Shown in pieces: positions 1 to 5,853 of a stretch of DNA of 12,734 bases (positions are counted from its first letter, which is position 1; the number at the start of each line of letters is the position of its first letter). Made by a program: the position numbers and the translations under genes. The notes below the pieces were generated by a model. It made no database searches. It was not told the DNA's origin and was given only the letters and a program-made list of their open reading frames with translations. The DNA is from VMEP01 sp964414265 (GTDB lineage: Bacteria; Patescibacteriota; Minisyncoccia; Phycocordibacterales; VMEP01): positions 1 to 12,734 of the forward strand of contig CAYPVT010000023.1 of assembly GCA_964414265.1 (NCBI GenBank), written 5' to 3'.

Positions 1-87
1 TATGATGAAGGGATTAAACAGAGAGGAGTGCCATATGTGGTGGACGCATACAAAAATTTGACATTAAATATTAGTCGTGTAGTATAG
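1..87 (+). CDS. C-terminal tail of an unidentified protein (5' truncated)
   Basis: Reading from base 1 gives 28 codons without a stop, ending at TAG (85-87). The visible end includes GVPYVVDAYKNLTLNISRVV, which has protein-like composition. The reading is continuous with the window edge, so this is probably the end of a gene that starts upstream. I do not recognise the family from 28 residues. A TTGACA -35 box for the next gene lies inside this tail and its -10 box overlaps the stop codon. No terminator is visible after it. Chance is an alternative, because 28 open codons is short. Confidence 0.45.
   Translation, partial: YDEGIKQRGVPYVVDAYKNLTLNISRVV
58..85 (+). promoter_or_regulatory. Promoter of the GC-rich gene at 192
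   Basis: A perfect TTGACA -35 (58-63) is followed after 16 nt by TAGTAT (80-85). Transcription would start near position 92, giving an untranslated leader of about 100 nt before the ATG at 192. Unlike most promoters here, it has a consensus -35 and a long leader. Confidence 0.5.
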
Positions 88-191
88 CTCAGTCGATCTT
101 TGGTCGATTTCATTTGTTCCCAGATGGGCGCAAGTGGATGTACATTCCGTTTCTATTTCTCGTCAATTTTCTTTTCTGGAGGTATTACCCA

Positions 192-524
192 ATGAATTCG
201 AAAACCACCACCGGCCACGGCCAAAAAGGTATGGGCACCGTCGCACATTCGAAGCTCGCTGTCACATTCGCCAACGGCGCCGCCGGCTTCTCCGATAGCT
301 CGGTCCTCAAGCCCGACGGCTGGAAGAAGCATTCCGGCAAGGCTCCGGTTTCCGGCACGATGGTTCACACACTGAAGAGCCAGGAGGTCGAAGGCACCGA
401 CTCGCTCGCCATTTGCCGTGAAGGCGACGAATTCAACGGCCAGATGATCTCCGCCACGCTGGCCGAGCTCGAGGTCCTGATGGAAGATCTCGGCTACGAG
501 GTCAAGCTCAAGGGCAAGGCCTGA
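192..524 (+). CDS. GC-rich small hypothetical protein (110 aa), likely acquired
   Basis: The start is set at ATG 192 because GGAGG (178-182) lies 9 nt upstream; an in-frame ATG at 114 has no such site. The 110-residue product is soluble, with no signal peptide or membrane segment. Its N-terminus is rich in Gly, Thr and Lys. Its C-terminal half is acidic and probably helical (ATLAELEVLMEDLGYEV). It has a single Cys. I do not recognise the family and assign no function. Codon use is unlike the neighbours: by hand count about 80% of codons end in G or C, mostly GGC, GCC, CTC, AAG and GTC, whereas neighbouring genes favour A/T endings. The gene has its own promoter and a strong terminator and so stands alone as a unit. 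Horizontal acquisition from a GC-rich donor is inferred. Confidence 0.8.
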   Translation: MNSKTTTGHGQKGMGTVAHSKLAVTFANGAAGFSDSSVLKPDGWKKHSGKAPVSGTMVHTLKSQEVEGTDSLAICREGDEFNGQMISATLAELEVLMEDLGYEVKLKGKA

Positions 525-568
525 CGAAGAACGAAACAACCCGCCGGTAGAAATATCGACACCCCAAG

Positions 569-593
569 AGACGCCCCAGGGCGTCTTTTTTTT
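569..593 (+). terminator. Rho-independent terminator
   Basis: AGACGCCC (569-576) pairs with GGGCGTCT (579-586), followed at once by a run of eight T (586-593). It closes the GC-rich gene ending at 524. Confidence 0.9.
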
Positions 594-602
594 GCTTCAA
601 AT

Positions 603-631
603 TTAAAACAGAAAGGAGTTTGGTATATAAT
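603..631 (+). promoter_or_regulatory. Promoter giving a leaderless mRNA for the META protein
   Basis: A perfect TATAAT (626-631) with TTAAAA (603-608) 17 nt upstream. Transcription should start about 7-9 nt after the -10, at the ATG (640). The AAAGGAG at 613-618 lies in the promoter spacer, so it would not be in the mRNA and is not a ribosome binding site. Confidence 0.7.
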
Positions 632-639
632 GCGTGTAT

Positions 640-1602
640 ATGAACCAAATACTTAAACAAATTTTAGTTCTTGTTGCGGTAATTATTATTTTATTATTAG
701 GGATGAAGTTTTTACCACCACCAAGCAACTCCAATATAAAAAATAGCGATGTTCCAAGGACACAACCTGCTTCAAGTTATCTTGACGCAACTTATATTAT
801 TGAAGGAAAAGAAGTTAAATTAACAAATGGTGTGTCAGAGGTTGAAGTTGTTCCAGGTTCGGCTTCAAAAATAGTTACCCGTTTTTTTGGTAATGAAGTT
901 AAGCATGATCTTAACGATGATGGACGAGAGGATATAGCTTTTCTTTTAACTCAAGAGACCGGTGGTAGCGGTACATTTTTTTACATTGTCGCAGCTCTAA
1001 ATACTCCTGATGGATATATCGGTTCATATGCTGTTTTGTTGGGCGATCGAATAGCTCCACAGACGACTCACATGGAAGAAGAAAGAATAGACGGAGGAAC
1101 TAGTAGACAAAATGTTATCGTTGTTAATTACGCAGTTCGTTTTCCTGGGGAACCAATGACTGCGCGACCATCTTTAGGGAAAAGTATTTGGTTGAAGCTT
1201 GACCCGAAGACAATGCAATTTGGAGAGGTTGCCCAAAACTTTGAAGGCGAAGCAGATCCATCTCGCATGACACTTAGTATGAAGAAGTGGGTGTGGGTTT
1301 CAACTTCCTACAATAACGATAAAAAAGTATTACCTAAAAAAGAGGGCACTTTTACTTTGAGTTTAAAAAAGGACGGTAGTTTTTCGGCAACAACAGACTG
1401 TAATGGCATTGGTGGAAATTACGAAGTTAGTGGAAAACAAATCACATTTAGCAAAATGATATTGACCATGATGTATTGCGATGGATCTCAAGAAAGTGAA
1501 TTTTTGGGAATGTTGAGTGGAACACAAAATTATCATTTCACTTCCAAAGGAGAATTAGTTTTTGGATTAAAGTTTGACAGTGGTTCGTTTATCTTTCGAT
1601 AG
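640..1602 (+). CDS. Membrane-anchored META-domain (HslJ-like) protein
   Basis: The 320-residue protein has an N-terminal hydrophobic segment (residues about 5-25) acting as signal peptide or anchor, then a Pro/Ser/Asn linker. A middle domain (about 50-205) carries an acidic DLNDDGREDIAFL stretch (90-102) resembling a metal-binding loop. A C-terminal META/DUF306 domain (about 214-320) has the hallmark TDCNGIGGNY (252-261) and MMYC (277-280); Cys254 and Cys280 could form a disulfide outside the cell. META domains occur in HslJ and in secreted proteins linked to stress or antibiotic resistance, but their biochemical role is not settled. ATG 640 is chosen over GTG 634 because TATAAT ends at 631, so GTG would lie upstream of the expected transcript start. 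The domain call is firm; the cellular role is unknown. Confidence 0.88.
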   Translation: MNQILKQILVLVAVIIILLLGMKFLPPPSNSNIKNSDVPRTQPASSYLDATYIIEGKEVKLTNGVSEVEVVPGSASKIVTRFFGNEVKHDLNDDGREDIAFLLTQETGGSGTFFYIVAALNTPDGYIGSYAVLLGDRIAPQTTHMEEERIDGGTSRQNVIVVNYAVRFPGEPMTARPSLGKSIWLKLDPKTMQFGEVAQNFEGEADPSRMTLSMKKWVWVSTSYNNDKKVLPKKEGTFTLSLKKDGSFSATTDCNGIGGNYEVSGKQITFSKMILTMMYCDGSQESEFLGMLSGTQNYHFTSKGELVFGLKFDSGSFIFR

Positions 1603-1625
1603 TAGGACCAGCCTTATCTAATAAA

Positions 1626-1653
1626 TTGACAGAGCGCTAATTTGAGGTAGTTT
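1626..1653 (+). promoter_or_regulatory. Possible promoter of the DUF5680-like gene
   Basis: TTGACA (1626-1631) is followed after 16 nt by a weak TAGTTT (1648-1653). Transcription would start near 1660. The leader would contain a hairpin, GCGACA (1675-1680) with TGTCGC (1684-1689), before the SD site at 1704-1711. The -10 matches consensus poorly, so this is tentative. Confidence 0.35.
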
Positions 1654-1718
1654 ATGTTTAGTTGTTATTGTCCTGCGACATTCTGTCGCGCTGGCAACCT
1701 TTTAGAGGGAGAACGGCA

Positions 1719-2219
1719 ATGAATAAGCTCGGCAAGGAAGAAATACTTTCCCGCGCCCGAACCCACTTTTTCAAGGCAATGCTTGAAGGGTGGCCGGCCG
1801 GGAAAAAGGGTACGCCAGTTAACGGGCGCCCGGGGTTCGAGGAGGTTGTCTACAACAAGGAGGGGTTTCGTGTTGTCGATGAATACGGAGTTTCTTCTTC
1901 CGGGAAATCGACGGGAAGCACAAAAATCTGGCTACACGGAGACCCGATTTGGGCCATGGGCTACGAGGGGCTTTACCTCAAGGAAGATACCCTGTTTTTG
2001 AGAAGGGCCCTCCTTAGCGCCTATTCCAACAGCTGTTTCTCTGGCGGGCGTGGCCCGAGAAGCCATGCTCATGGAAAAATGGGCGACGAAGGGGCAAAGA
2101 TTTACCTCAACGCGGTTGAAGAGCACGGCTGTTTCGAAGTTTTTCGGGGGCGTGAGGAAATCAGGGATAACGTCGGCGAGCGGGGATATCACCGCTACTG
2201 GGGGATGTCTCTACTCTGA
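1719..2219 (+). CDS. DUF5680-like protein in a GC-rich single-gene unit
   Basis: The start is ATG 1719 because AGGGAG (1706-1711) sits 7 nt upstream; the in-frame upstream ATG 1662 lacks an SD site. The 166-residue product has no signal peptide or membrane helix. The order of motifs matches my memory of DUF5680: NGRPGFEEVVY and the GFRVVDEYG strand (about 35-57), PIWAMGYEGLY (77-87), a helix with RRALLSAY (95-102), GGRGP (109-113), and the C-terminal FEVFRGREEI...YHRYWGMSL part (139-165). No enzymatic activity is established for that family, and I see no obvious catalytic motif. The gene is richer in G/C-ending codons (19 of the first 30) than its AT-rich neighbours and has its own strong terminator, suggesting acquisition. 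The coding call is strong; the family assignment is moderate because it rests on remembered patterns. Confidence 0.75.
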   Translation: MNKLGKEEILSRARTHFFKAMLEGWPAGKKGTPVNGRPGFEEVVYNKEGFRVVDEYGVSSSGKSTGSTKIWLHGDPIWAMGYEGLYLKEDTLFLRRALLSAYSNSCFSGGRGPRSHAHGKMGDEGAKIYLNAVEEHGCFEVFRGREEIRDNVGERGYHRYWGMSLL

Positions 2220-2246
2220 TTCGGCTCCAAGTTTTGAAGTGCCGAC

Positions 2247-2284
2247 GCGCTCCGGGTTAACCCCCCCGGAGCGCTTTTGTTTTA
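2247..2284 (+). terminator. Rho-independent terminator
   Basis: A perfect 10-bp stem, GCGCTCCGGG (2247-2256) with CCCGGAGCGC (2265-2274), has an 8-nt loop and is followed by TTTTGTTTTA. It ends the DUF5680-like transcript. Confidence 0.92.
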
Positions 2285-2303
2285 GATAATTTAAATAGTG
2301 GGG

Positions 2304-2309
2304 TATTAT
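2304..2309 (+). promoter_or_regulatory. -10 box of a leaderless TspO-like mRNA
   Basis: TATTAT (2304-2309) ends 6 nt before ATG 2316, and no SD site is present. The upstream TTTAGA (2281-2286) at 17-nt spacing is a weak -35 that overlaps the tail of the preceding terminator. Confidence 0.55.
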
Positions 2310-2315
2310 TCATAT

Positions 2316-2714
2316 ATGGATAACTTTTCTTTTTATCAGGAATTAATTAGGCCAACATGGGCGCCACCCGCATGGATTTTTGGACCAGTGTGGACAGTTT
2401 TATATGCGATTATGGCGGTTTCCTTCGGGAAGGTGTTTTACCGAGCGTTCATCACCAAGGAATTACCCTCAATCATTGCTTTGCCGTTCGTGCTCAATTT
2501 GATTTTTAATTTTTCGTTTACTTGGATTCAGTTTGGTTTAAAAAATAATGTGCTTGCGTCGGTAGATATTATTTTAGTACTCGCAACGCTTATCTGGGCG
2601 ATGTTTTCTATTTGGCCAAAAGCTCGATGGATTGCTTTAATAAATATTCCATATCTTCTCTGGGTTTCTTTTGCGACGGTTCTTCAATTAACCGTAACGT
2701 TTTTAAATAAATAA
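2316..2714 (+). CDS. TspO/MBR family membrane protein lacking the first helix
   Basis: The 132-residue protein shows TspO signatures: RPTWAPPAWIFGPVWTVLY (12-30), LNLIFNFSFTWIQFG (60-74) and the terminal PYLLWVSFATVLQ (112-124). TspO proteins bind porphyrins and other hydrophobic ligands in the membrane and act as tryptophan-rich sensors. Family members usually have about 155 residues and five helices. Here only four are seen (about 20-42, 50-74, 80-99, 104-130), and the protein starts just before the W-x-P-P loop that normally follows helix 1. The in-frame upstream region offers only GTG 2298 before the reading is lost, so helix 1 is truly missing here. ATG 2316 is chosen because it lies 6 nt after a -10 box. 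Conserved binding-loop Trp residues are kept, so ligand binding is possible, but the altered fold makes function uncertain. Confidence 0.88.
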   Translation: MDNFSFYQELIRPTWAPPAWIFGPVWTVLYAIMAVSFGKVFYRAFITKELPSIIALPFVLNLIFNFSFTWIQFGLKNNVLASVDIILVLATLIWAMFSIWPKARWIALINIPYLLWVSFATVLQLTVTFLNK

Positions 2715-2724
2715 ATAAATAAAT
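2705..2724 (+). repeat. Short AAAT tandem repeat
   Basis: About five copies of a four-base AAAT unit run across the stop codon of the TspO-like gene into the intergenic gap. It looks like a simple AT-rich repeat with no evident function, but replication slippage here could change the distance to the next gene. Confidence 0.6.
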
Positions 2725-2734
2725 TGTGAATATT

Positions 2735-2803
2735 ATGATAATAATAATTTTGATTATAGTGATAGGGGTTATAGCTTTTATTTTAATTGGCGATAAAAGA
2801 TGA
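2735..2803 (+). CDS. 22-residue hydrophobic membrane peptide, coupled to the next gene
   Basis: ATG 2735 opens a 22-codon frame (MIIIILIIVIGVIAFILIGD, then Lys-Arg) ending at TGA 2801-2803. The product would be a single membrane helix with a short basic tail that fits a cytoplasmic C-terminus. The stop overlaps the next ATG as ATGA (2800-2803), the same junction seen between the next two genes, which supports real translation and coupling. A weak -10, TAAATT (2720-2725), ends 9 nt before the ATG, so the mRNA may be leaderless. Homopolymeric AT-rich sequence can give such frames by chance, and the peptide could simply be a leader that delivers ribosomes to the next gene. Confidence 0.45.
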   Translation: MIIIILIIVIGVIAFILIGDKR

Positions 2804-3087
2804 TAACAATACGTACACCAGAAAGTCCGGATAATAAATCAATAAAAGAGCTTCGTAATGAACTTAAAGATTTAAATAATACGTTCAAGAAAGCAATATC
2901 ATCCAATGAGAGAGTTTCGCTGGTTGTTATTTATTTTGCTTTTATTCAGATGATGATTATGTTGTTTCAGGTTTTTATTAGTATCAAAGAAACAGATGGG
3001 TGGCTAATTGGTATAATTATTATTATTCTTTTGGGTGTTGTAATTATTTATCTTTTTCGAGAGATGAACAAAGAAAATACAAAATGA
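2800..3087 (+). CDS. Small two-helix membrane protein with charged N-terminal helix
   Basis: The 95-residue protein has a charged, probably coiled-coil N-terminal segment (SIKELRNELKDLNNTFKKAI, about residues 14-33), then two hydrophobic segments (about 40-62 and 68-87) and a short basic tail. I do not recognise the family. The layout, a coiled coil followed by a helical hairpin, resembles small membrane scaffold proteins, but that is only a structural comparison. It overlaps both neighbours by ATGA (2800-2803 and 3084-3087), so the three small genes are very likely co-transcribed and translationally coupled. Confidence 0.75.
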   Translation: MITIRTPESPDNKSIKELRNELKDLNNTFKKAISSNERVSLVVIYFAFIQMMIMLFQVFISIKETDGWLIGIIIIILLGVVIIYLFREMNKENTK

Positions 3088-3299
3088 ACGACGAAATTGA
3101 ATTAGGTTTATACGAACATTACAAGGGTGGTTCATATGAAGTTATTGGGGTAGCAAATCACAGCGAAACACCTGAAAAGATGGTTGTGTATAAACATTTA
3201 GATGATGATGGCGGTTTGTGGGTGCGCCCACTTTCAATGTTTAAGGAGTTTGTAGAAAAAGACGGCGAAAAAATACCAAGATTTAAAAAAGTTAATTAA
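3084..3299 (+). CDS. DUF1653 family protein
   Basis: The 71-residue protein is a near-complete DUF1653 domain: a G-x-Y-x-H-Y-K-G start (GLYEHYKGGSYEVIGVA), then HSETPEKMVVYKHL, GLWVRPLSMF and a closing DGEKIPRFKKV. The family is widespread in bacteria as a small single-domain cytoplasmic protein of unknown biochemical role; its compact beta-rich pattern suggests a binding module. ATG 3084 is chosen because it overlaps the previous stop as ATGA and begins exactly at the domain. The reading frame extends further upstream, but that part lies inside the preceding gene. It is third in a coupled cluster and is followed 17 nt later by the Gmad2 gene. Confidence 0.9.
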   Translation: MNDEIELGLYEHYKGGSYEVIGVANHSETPEKMVVYKHLDDDGGLWVRPLSMFKEFVEKDGEKIPRFKKVN

Positions 3300-3316
3300 A
3301 AAATACATCACTTATT

Positions 3317-4198
3317 ATGACAACTTATATGAGAAACAGCATAATCGGAATTATCGTTTTAGTTTTTATTGCTATTGCTGGGGTTGTTTATCTTGCTCCA
3401 AATAAAAATAAAATCTCGGTAAGTAGTTTTGAGGAGTGCGCTTCTCTGGGAAATCCGATTATGGAAAGTTATCCGCGCCAATGTAGATACGACGGGCAAA
3501 CTTTTTCTGAAAATATTGGGAATGAATTAGATAAAACAAATTTAATCGTTGTTGATACACCTCGTCCAAATCAAACTATCAGTAGCCCCTTGGTGATTAA
3601 AGGAAAGGCAAGGGGTAGTTGGTTTTTTGAGGCTAGTTTTCCTGTGATTTTAACTAATTGGGATGGACTTATAATCGCAAGTGGAGTTGCGAATGCAGGA
3701 GAAGGCTGGATGACAGCAGAGTTTGTTCCATTTACAGCTGAGCTTCAGTTTAAAAATCCAGATTATAAAAATAACGGCACCCTAATCTTAAAAAAAGATA
3801 ATCCGTCAGGATTGCCAGAAAATGATGATGCGCTTGAAATCCCAATATTATTTGAAAAAATAAATAACCCCGCCGGTATTTTGCCATTTAAGTCTGGTGT
3901 GAGTGGAAAAGTTTTACTCGGACCAATTTGTCCGGTTGTTCAAAATCCAGCTGATTCAAAGTGTGATGATAAACCATATCAAACGACAGTTTCTATCCGT
4001 CGTCTTGATTCAAGTTCTATTTTTGCCTCACTAAAATCAGACGAGAACGGTATTTTTAAATTTTCACTTCCACCAGGGTCATATGTTGTTATCGCAGAAG
4101 GTGGTGAAAAGTTACCACGTTGCACAGAAGCGAGCGTGATTGTTCTCCCAGATGAATACAAAACAGTCGTAATTTCTTGCGATACCGGCATCCGTTAA
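3317..4198 (+). CDS. Secreted or anchored Gmad2-domain protein
   Basis: The 293-residue protein has an N-terminal hydrophobic segment (about 7-26), then a short Cys-containing module (SSFEECASLGNPIMESYPRQ, 36-55, with Cys41 and Cys56). A Gmad2 immunoglobulin-like domain follows (about 76-180; PLVIKGKARGSWFFEASFPV, 91-110, and GWMTAEFVPFTAEL, 130-143). The C-terminal beta-sandwich resembles carboxypeptidase-regulatory domains (about 193-293; SGVSGKVLLGPICPV, 193-207, and DENGIFKFSLPPGSYVVIA, 242-260). Six Cys in all suggest disulfides outside the membrane. Gmad2 domains were named from spore germination proteins, but here the combination is a generic surface protein of unknown ligand. ATG 3317 is used; ATG 3329 (residue 5), which lies 10 nt after TATTAT (3313-3318), is an equally possible start. 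It follows the DUF1653 gene by 17 nt. Confidence 0.85.
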   Translation: MTTYMRNSIIGIIVLVFIAIAGVVYLAPNKNKISVSSFEECASLGNPIMESYPRQCRYDGQTFSENIGNELDKTNLIVVDTPRPNQTISSPLVIKGKARGSWFFEASFPVILTNWDGLIIASGVANAGEGWMTAEFVPFTAELQFKNPDYKNNGTLILKKDNPSGLPENDDALEIPILFEKINNPAGILPFKSGVSGKVLLGPICPVVQNPADSKCDDKPYQTTVSIRRLDSSSIFASLKSDENGIFKFSLPPGSYVVIAEGGEKLPRCTEASVIVLPDEYKTVVISCDTGIR

Positions 4199-4225
4199 AG
4201 TAGACAGCACCTGTCGGTGGAAACA

Positions 4226-4234
4226 TGATAGACT
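4226..4234 (+). promoter_or_regulatory. Extended -10 promoter, leaderless VTT-family gene
   Basis: TG-A-TAGACT (4226-4234) ends 8 nt before ATG 4243, with no SD site. A small hairpin without a T-run (GACAG 4203-4207 with CTGTC 4211-4215) lies just upstream and is too weak to call a terminator. Confidence 0.55.
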
Positions 4235-4242
4235 TTAGTTAA

Positions 4243-4893
4243 ATGAAGAGAAATATTGCAATTGTTATTGTTCTTACCACTCTTGTTGCTGTTTTCGCTG
4301 TGCTAACTTTATTTCAAACAGATTTTAGTAAAGTAGAAGGCGCAGTTAGCTCTTATATTATTGAGAACGAAGTAATCGGGGTGGTCGTTTTTATTTTCTT
4401 CGCGGCTTTCTCTGCGGTGCTTTCACCTCTTTCTAGTATCCCCGCAGTTCCGTTTGCAGTTTTAGCTTGGGGCGAAACATTAACATTTATTTTTCTTATT
4501 GTTGGCTGGATTATCGGTGCTCTCATTTCTTACGCAGTTGGGAAATATGGTTTACACGTTCTTTTTAGGCGCATTCTTCCGCTTAAAAAAATGGAGATAT
4601 ATCAGAAAAAATTTTCCGAACATTCCGAATTTATTTTAGTGGTACTTTTTCGCTTAGCCCTACCGTCTGAAGTGACTGGTCTTGTTTTGGGAAGCTTACG
4701 CTATAATTTTACTAAATATCTTGCAGCAACAATTATTTCTGAAATACCATTTGCCCTTGTTGTGGTGTATTCAAGTGGCGCTCTTATCTTCAGTGATTTT
4801 TTGGGACTCTTTTTGTGGATTGCCATAGGAGTTACTTGTTTTTTTGCCACCGCGGCAATTTTTAGAAAAAAAATTCACGAGAGTTCTAACTAG
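4243..4893 (+). CDS. TVP38/TMEM64 (VTT/DedA superfamily) membrane protein
   Basis: The 216-residue integral membrane protein has a first helix at about 4-24 and the VTT (SNARE-associated) core at about 45-205. Typical features are the re-entrant region SPLSSIPAVPFAVLAWGETL (61-80), the GWIIGALISYAVGKYG stretch (88-103), and FRLALPSEVTGLVLG (136-150), which matches the family's R-x-x-P...G...G motif. The protein ends with a helix and a basic tail (RKKIH). The broader DedA superfamily includes lipid flippases and transporters that support membrane homeostasis, so a role in moving a membrane lipid or carrier is plausible but not shown. Length fits the family. A HAD phosphatase gene follows after 66 nt but has its own promoter. 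Confidence 0.88.
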   Translation: MKRNIAIVIVLTTLVAVFAVLTLFQTDFSKVEGAVSSYIIENEVIGVVVFIFFAAFSAVLSPLSSIPAVPFAVLAWGETLTFIFLIVGWIIGALISYAVGKYGLHVLFRRILPLKKMEIYQKKFSEHSEFILVVLFRLALPSEVTGLVLGSLRYNFTKYLAATIISEIPFALVVVYSSGALIFSDFLGLFLWIAIGVTCFFATAAIFRKKIHESSN

Positions 4894-4947
4894 GCCTATA
4901 AAGAAAGGCTATTTTGAGGAGGAGGGTATTTGGGCTCCATAATGATA

Positions 4948-4953
4948 TATAAT
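4948..4953 (+). promoter_or_regulatory. -10 box of a leaderless HAD gene
   Basis: A perfect TATAAT (4948-4953) ends 6 nt before ATG 4960. The purine-rich GAGGAGGAGGG upstream (4916-4926) would lie before the transcript start and so is not a ribosome binding site for this gene. Confidence 0.7.
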
Positions 4954-4959
4954 ATCTGT

Positions 4960-5646
4960 ATGAAGAAAGTCGCTATTTTTGATATAGACGGAACAATTTT
5001 TCGCTCTAGTCTTTTAATTGAACTTATGGAGGTTCTAATTGAGCGGGGGAATATAGATGAGTCGGTACGTAAAGAGTATGAAAGAGAGCACAAACATTGG
5101 CTTGTGCGTAAAGGAGATTACGGTTCGTATATTGGTGCGGTGGTTAAATCGTTTGAAGAACACATTAAAGGGGTTTATTACGCTGATTTCGCTGAAGCAT
5201 CGGAGACTGTGATAGAGAGATACCAAAATCACACTTATCGTTATACTCGCGATTTAATCGCTAAACTAAAAAAAGAAAAATATTTTCTTTTGGCAATTAC
5301 CCACTCACCGAAAGGAATCGCCGAAAAGTTTTGTAAGGGATTAGGTTTTGATAAGGTTTACGGTCGGCTTTTAGAAATAGGCCCAACTGATAGGTTTACA
5401 GGAAAATCAATTGATGAGCACTTAATTATGAACAAGGCCAATATCGTGAAGCGCGCAGTAGAAAAAGAAAACTTAACACTTGATGGGTCAATCGGTGTTG
5501 GTGACACAGAGAGCGATATTCCACTTTTGGATAGCGTGGTAACGCCTATTTGCTTCAACCCCAATATGAAATTATATAAACACGCAAAGCGTAATGGGTG
5601 GAAGATAGTTGTTGAGCGTAAGGACGTTATTTATGAGATAAATTAG
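4960..5646 (+). CDS. HAD superfamily (SerB-like, subfamily IB) hydrolase
   Basis: The 228-residue protein has all four HAD motifs: motif I FDIDGT (7-12; nucleophile Asp8, acid/base Asp10), motif II AITHS (112-116, Thr114), motif III Lys159 in MNKANIVK, and motif IV GVGDTESDIPLL (179-190; Asp182 and Asp186 for Mg2+). A helical cap lies between motifs I and II (about 17-100), as in subfamily IB. This group includes phosphoserine phosphatases and other small-molecule phosphatases; the true substrate cannot be read from the sequence. It is cytoplasmic, with no signal peptide. ATG 4960 is chosen over the in-frame ATG 4930 because of the TATAAT 6 nt upstream, and because HAD proteins usually begin only a few residues before motif I. 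It ends at a terminator-like hairpin (5648-5678). Confidence 0.9.
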   Translation: MKKVAIFDIDGTIFRSSLLIELMEVLIERGNIDESVRKEYEREHKHWLVRKGDYGSYIGAVVKSFEEHIKGVYYADFAEASETVIERYQNHTYRYTRDLIAKLKKEKYFLLAITHSPKGIAEKFCKGLGFDKVYGRLLEIGPTDRFTGKSIDEHLIMNKANIVKRAVEKENLTLDGSIGVGDTESDIPLLDSVVTPICFNPNMKLYKHAKRNGWKIVVERKDVIYEIN

Positions 5647-5647
5647 G

Positions 5648-5678
5648 AACAAAATATTGTGGATATTATTTTGTTTTT
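5648..5678 (+). terminator. AT-rich terminator-like hairpin
   Basis: AACAAAATA (5648-5656) pairs perfectly with TATTTTGTT (5667-5675) across a 10-nt loop, followed by more T. It starts 2 nt after the HAD stop. The stem has only two G-C pairs, so termination may be weak. The element abuts the next promoter. Confidence 0.5.
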
Positions 5679-5686
5679 GATATAAT
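5678..5686 (+). promoter_or_regulatory. Consensus extended -10 promoter for the 19-residue peptide
   Basis: TG-A-TATAAT (5678-5686) is a perfect extended -10, with a weak TTGTGG (5657-5662) 18 nt upstream. Transcription would start near 5693, leaving about 22 nt of leader before ATG 5716. No SD site is present. Confidence 0.65.
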
Positions 5687-5715
5687 CATATCATTAGAAA
5701 CTAAAAACAAATTTT

Positions 5716-5775
5716 ATGGCAAAAGGAAACGATCGCCCACGTAAGGAAAAAAAGAAACCAAAGAAGAATAAGTAG
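5716..5775 (+). CDS. 19-residue Lys-rich peptide
   Basis: ATG 5716 opens a 19-codon frame, MAKGNDRPRKEKKKPKKNK, ending in TAG (5773-5775). Eleven of the 19 residues are Lys or Arg, giving a very basic, probably unfolded peptide that would be expected to bind RNA, DNA or the ribosome. It sits between a consensus promoter and a clear terminator, so a short dedicated mRNA is predicted. I recall nearly identical short Lys-rich peptides from other Parcubacteria, but I cannot verify this here. The region could instead be a small RNA whose frame is incidental. Confidence 0.65.
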   Translation: MAKGNDRPRKEKKKPKKNK

Positions 5776-5788
5776 TAACAATAGGACC

Positions 5789-5819
5789 AAAAAATCCGCC
5801 ATTATGTGACGGATTTTTT
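5789..5819 (+). terminator. Rho-independent terminator after the Lys-rich peptide
   Basis: AAAAAATCCG (5789-5798) pairs with CGGATTTTTT (5810-5819) across an 11-nt loop; the T-run forms the downstream arm. The symmetric A and T tracts mean it could also act on the opposite strand. Confidence 0.8.
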
Positions 5820-5824
5820 AATTC

Positions 5825-5853
5825 TTGATTTTTTATGGCTTTCATGTTATACA
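5825..5853 (+). promoter_or_regulatory. Promoter of the cold-shock gene with a long leader
   Basis: TTGATT (5825-5830) and TATACA (5848-5853) are separated by exactly 17 nt, and TG at 5845-5846 gives an extended -10. Transcription near 5860 leaves a leader of about 65 nt before ATG 5925. Such leaders are common in cold-shock genes and can carry temperature-dependent structure. No clear SD site lies close to the ATG. Confidence 0.65.

Noticed and set aside
80..112. tRNA-like stretch: TATAGCTCAGTCG resembles a D-arm and GGTCGATTTC resembles a T-arm.
   Set aside because: The two motifs are only about 12 nt apart, with no anticodon arm, acceptor stem or CCA; it overlaps a plausible promoter.
613..618. 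AAAGGAG as a ribosome binding site for the META gene.
   Set aside because: It lies upstream of a perfect TATAAT at 626-631, so it would not be in the transcript.
4203..4215. Terminator between the Gmad2 and VTT genes.
   Set aside because: Only a 5-bp hairpin with a 3-nt loop and no T-run.
4916..4926. GAGGAGGAGGG as the SD site for the HAD gene.
   Set aside because: It is about 33 nt before the start at 4960 and before the TATAAT at 4948-4953.
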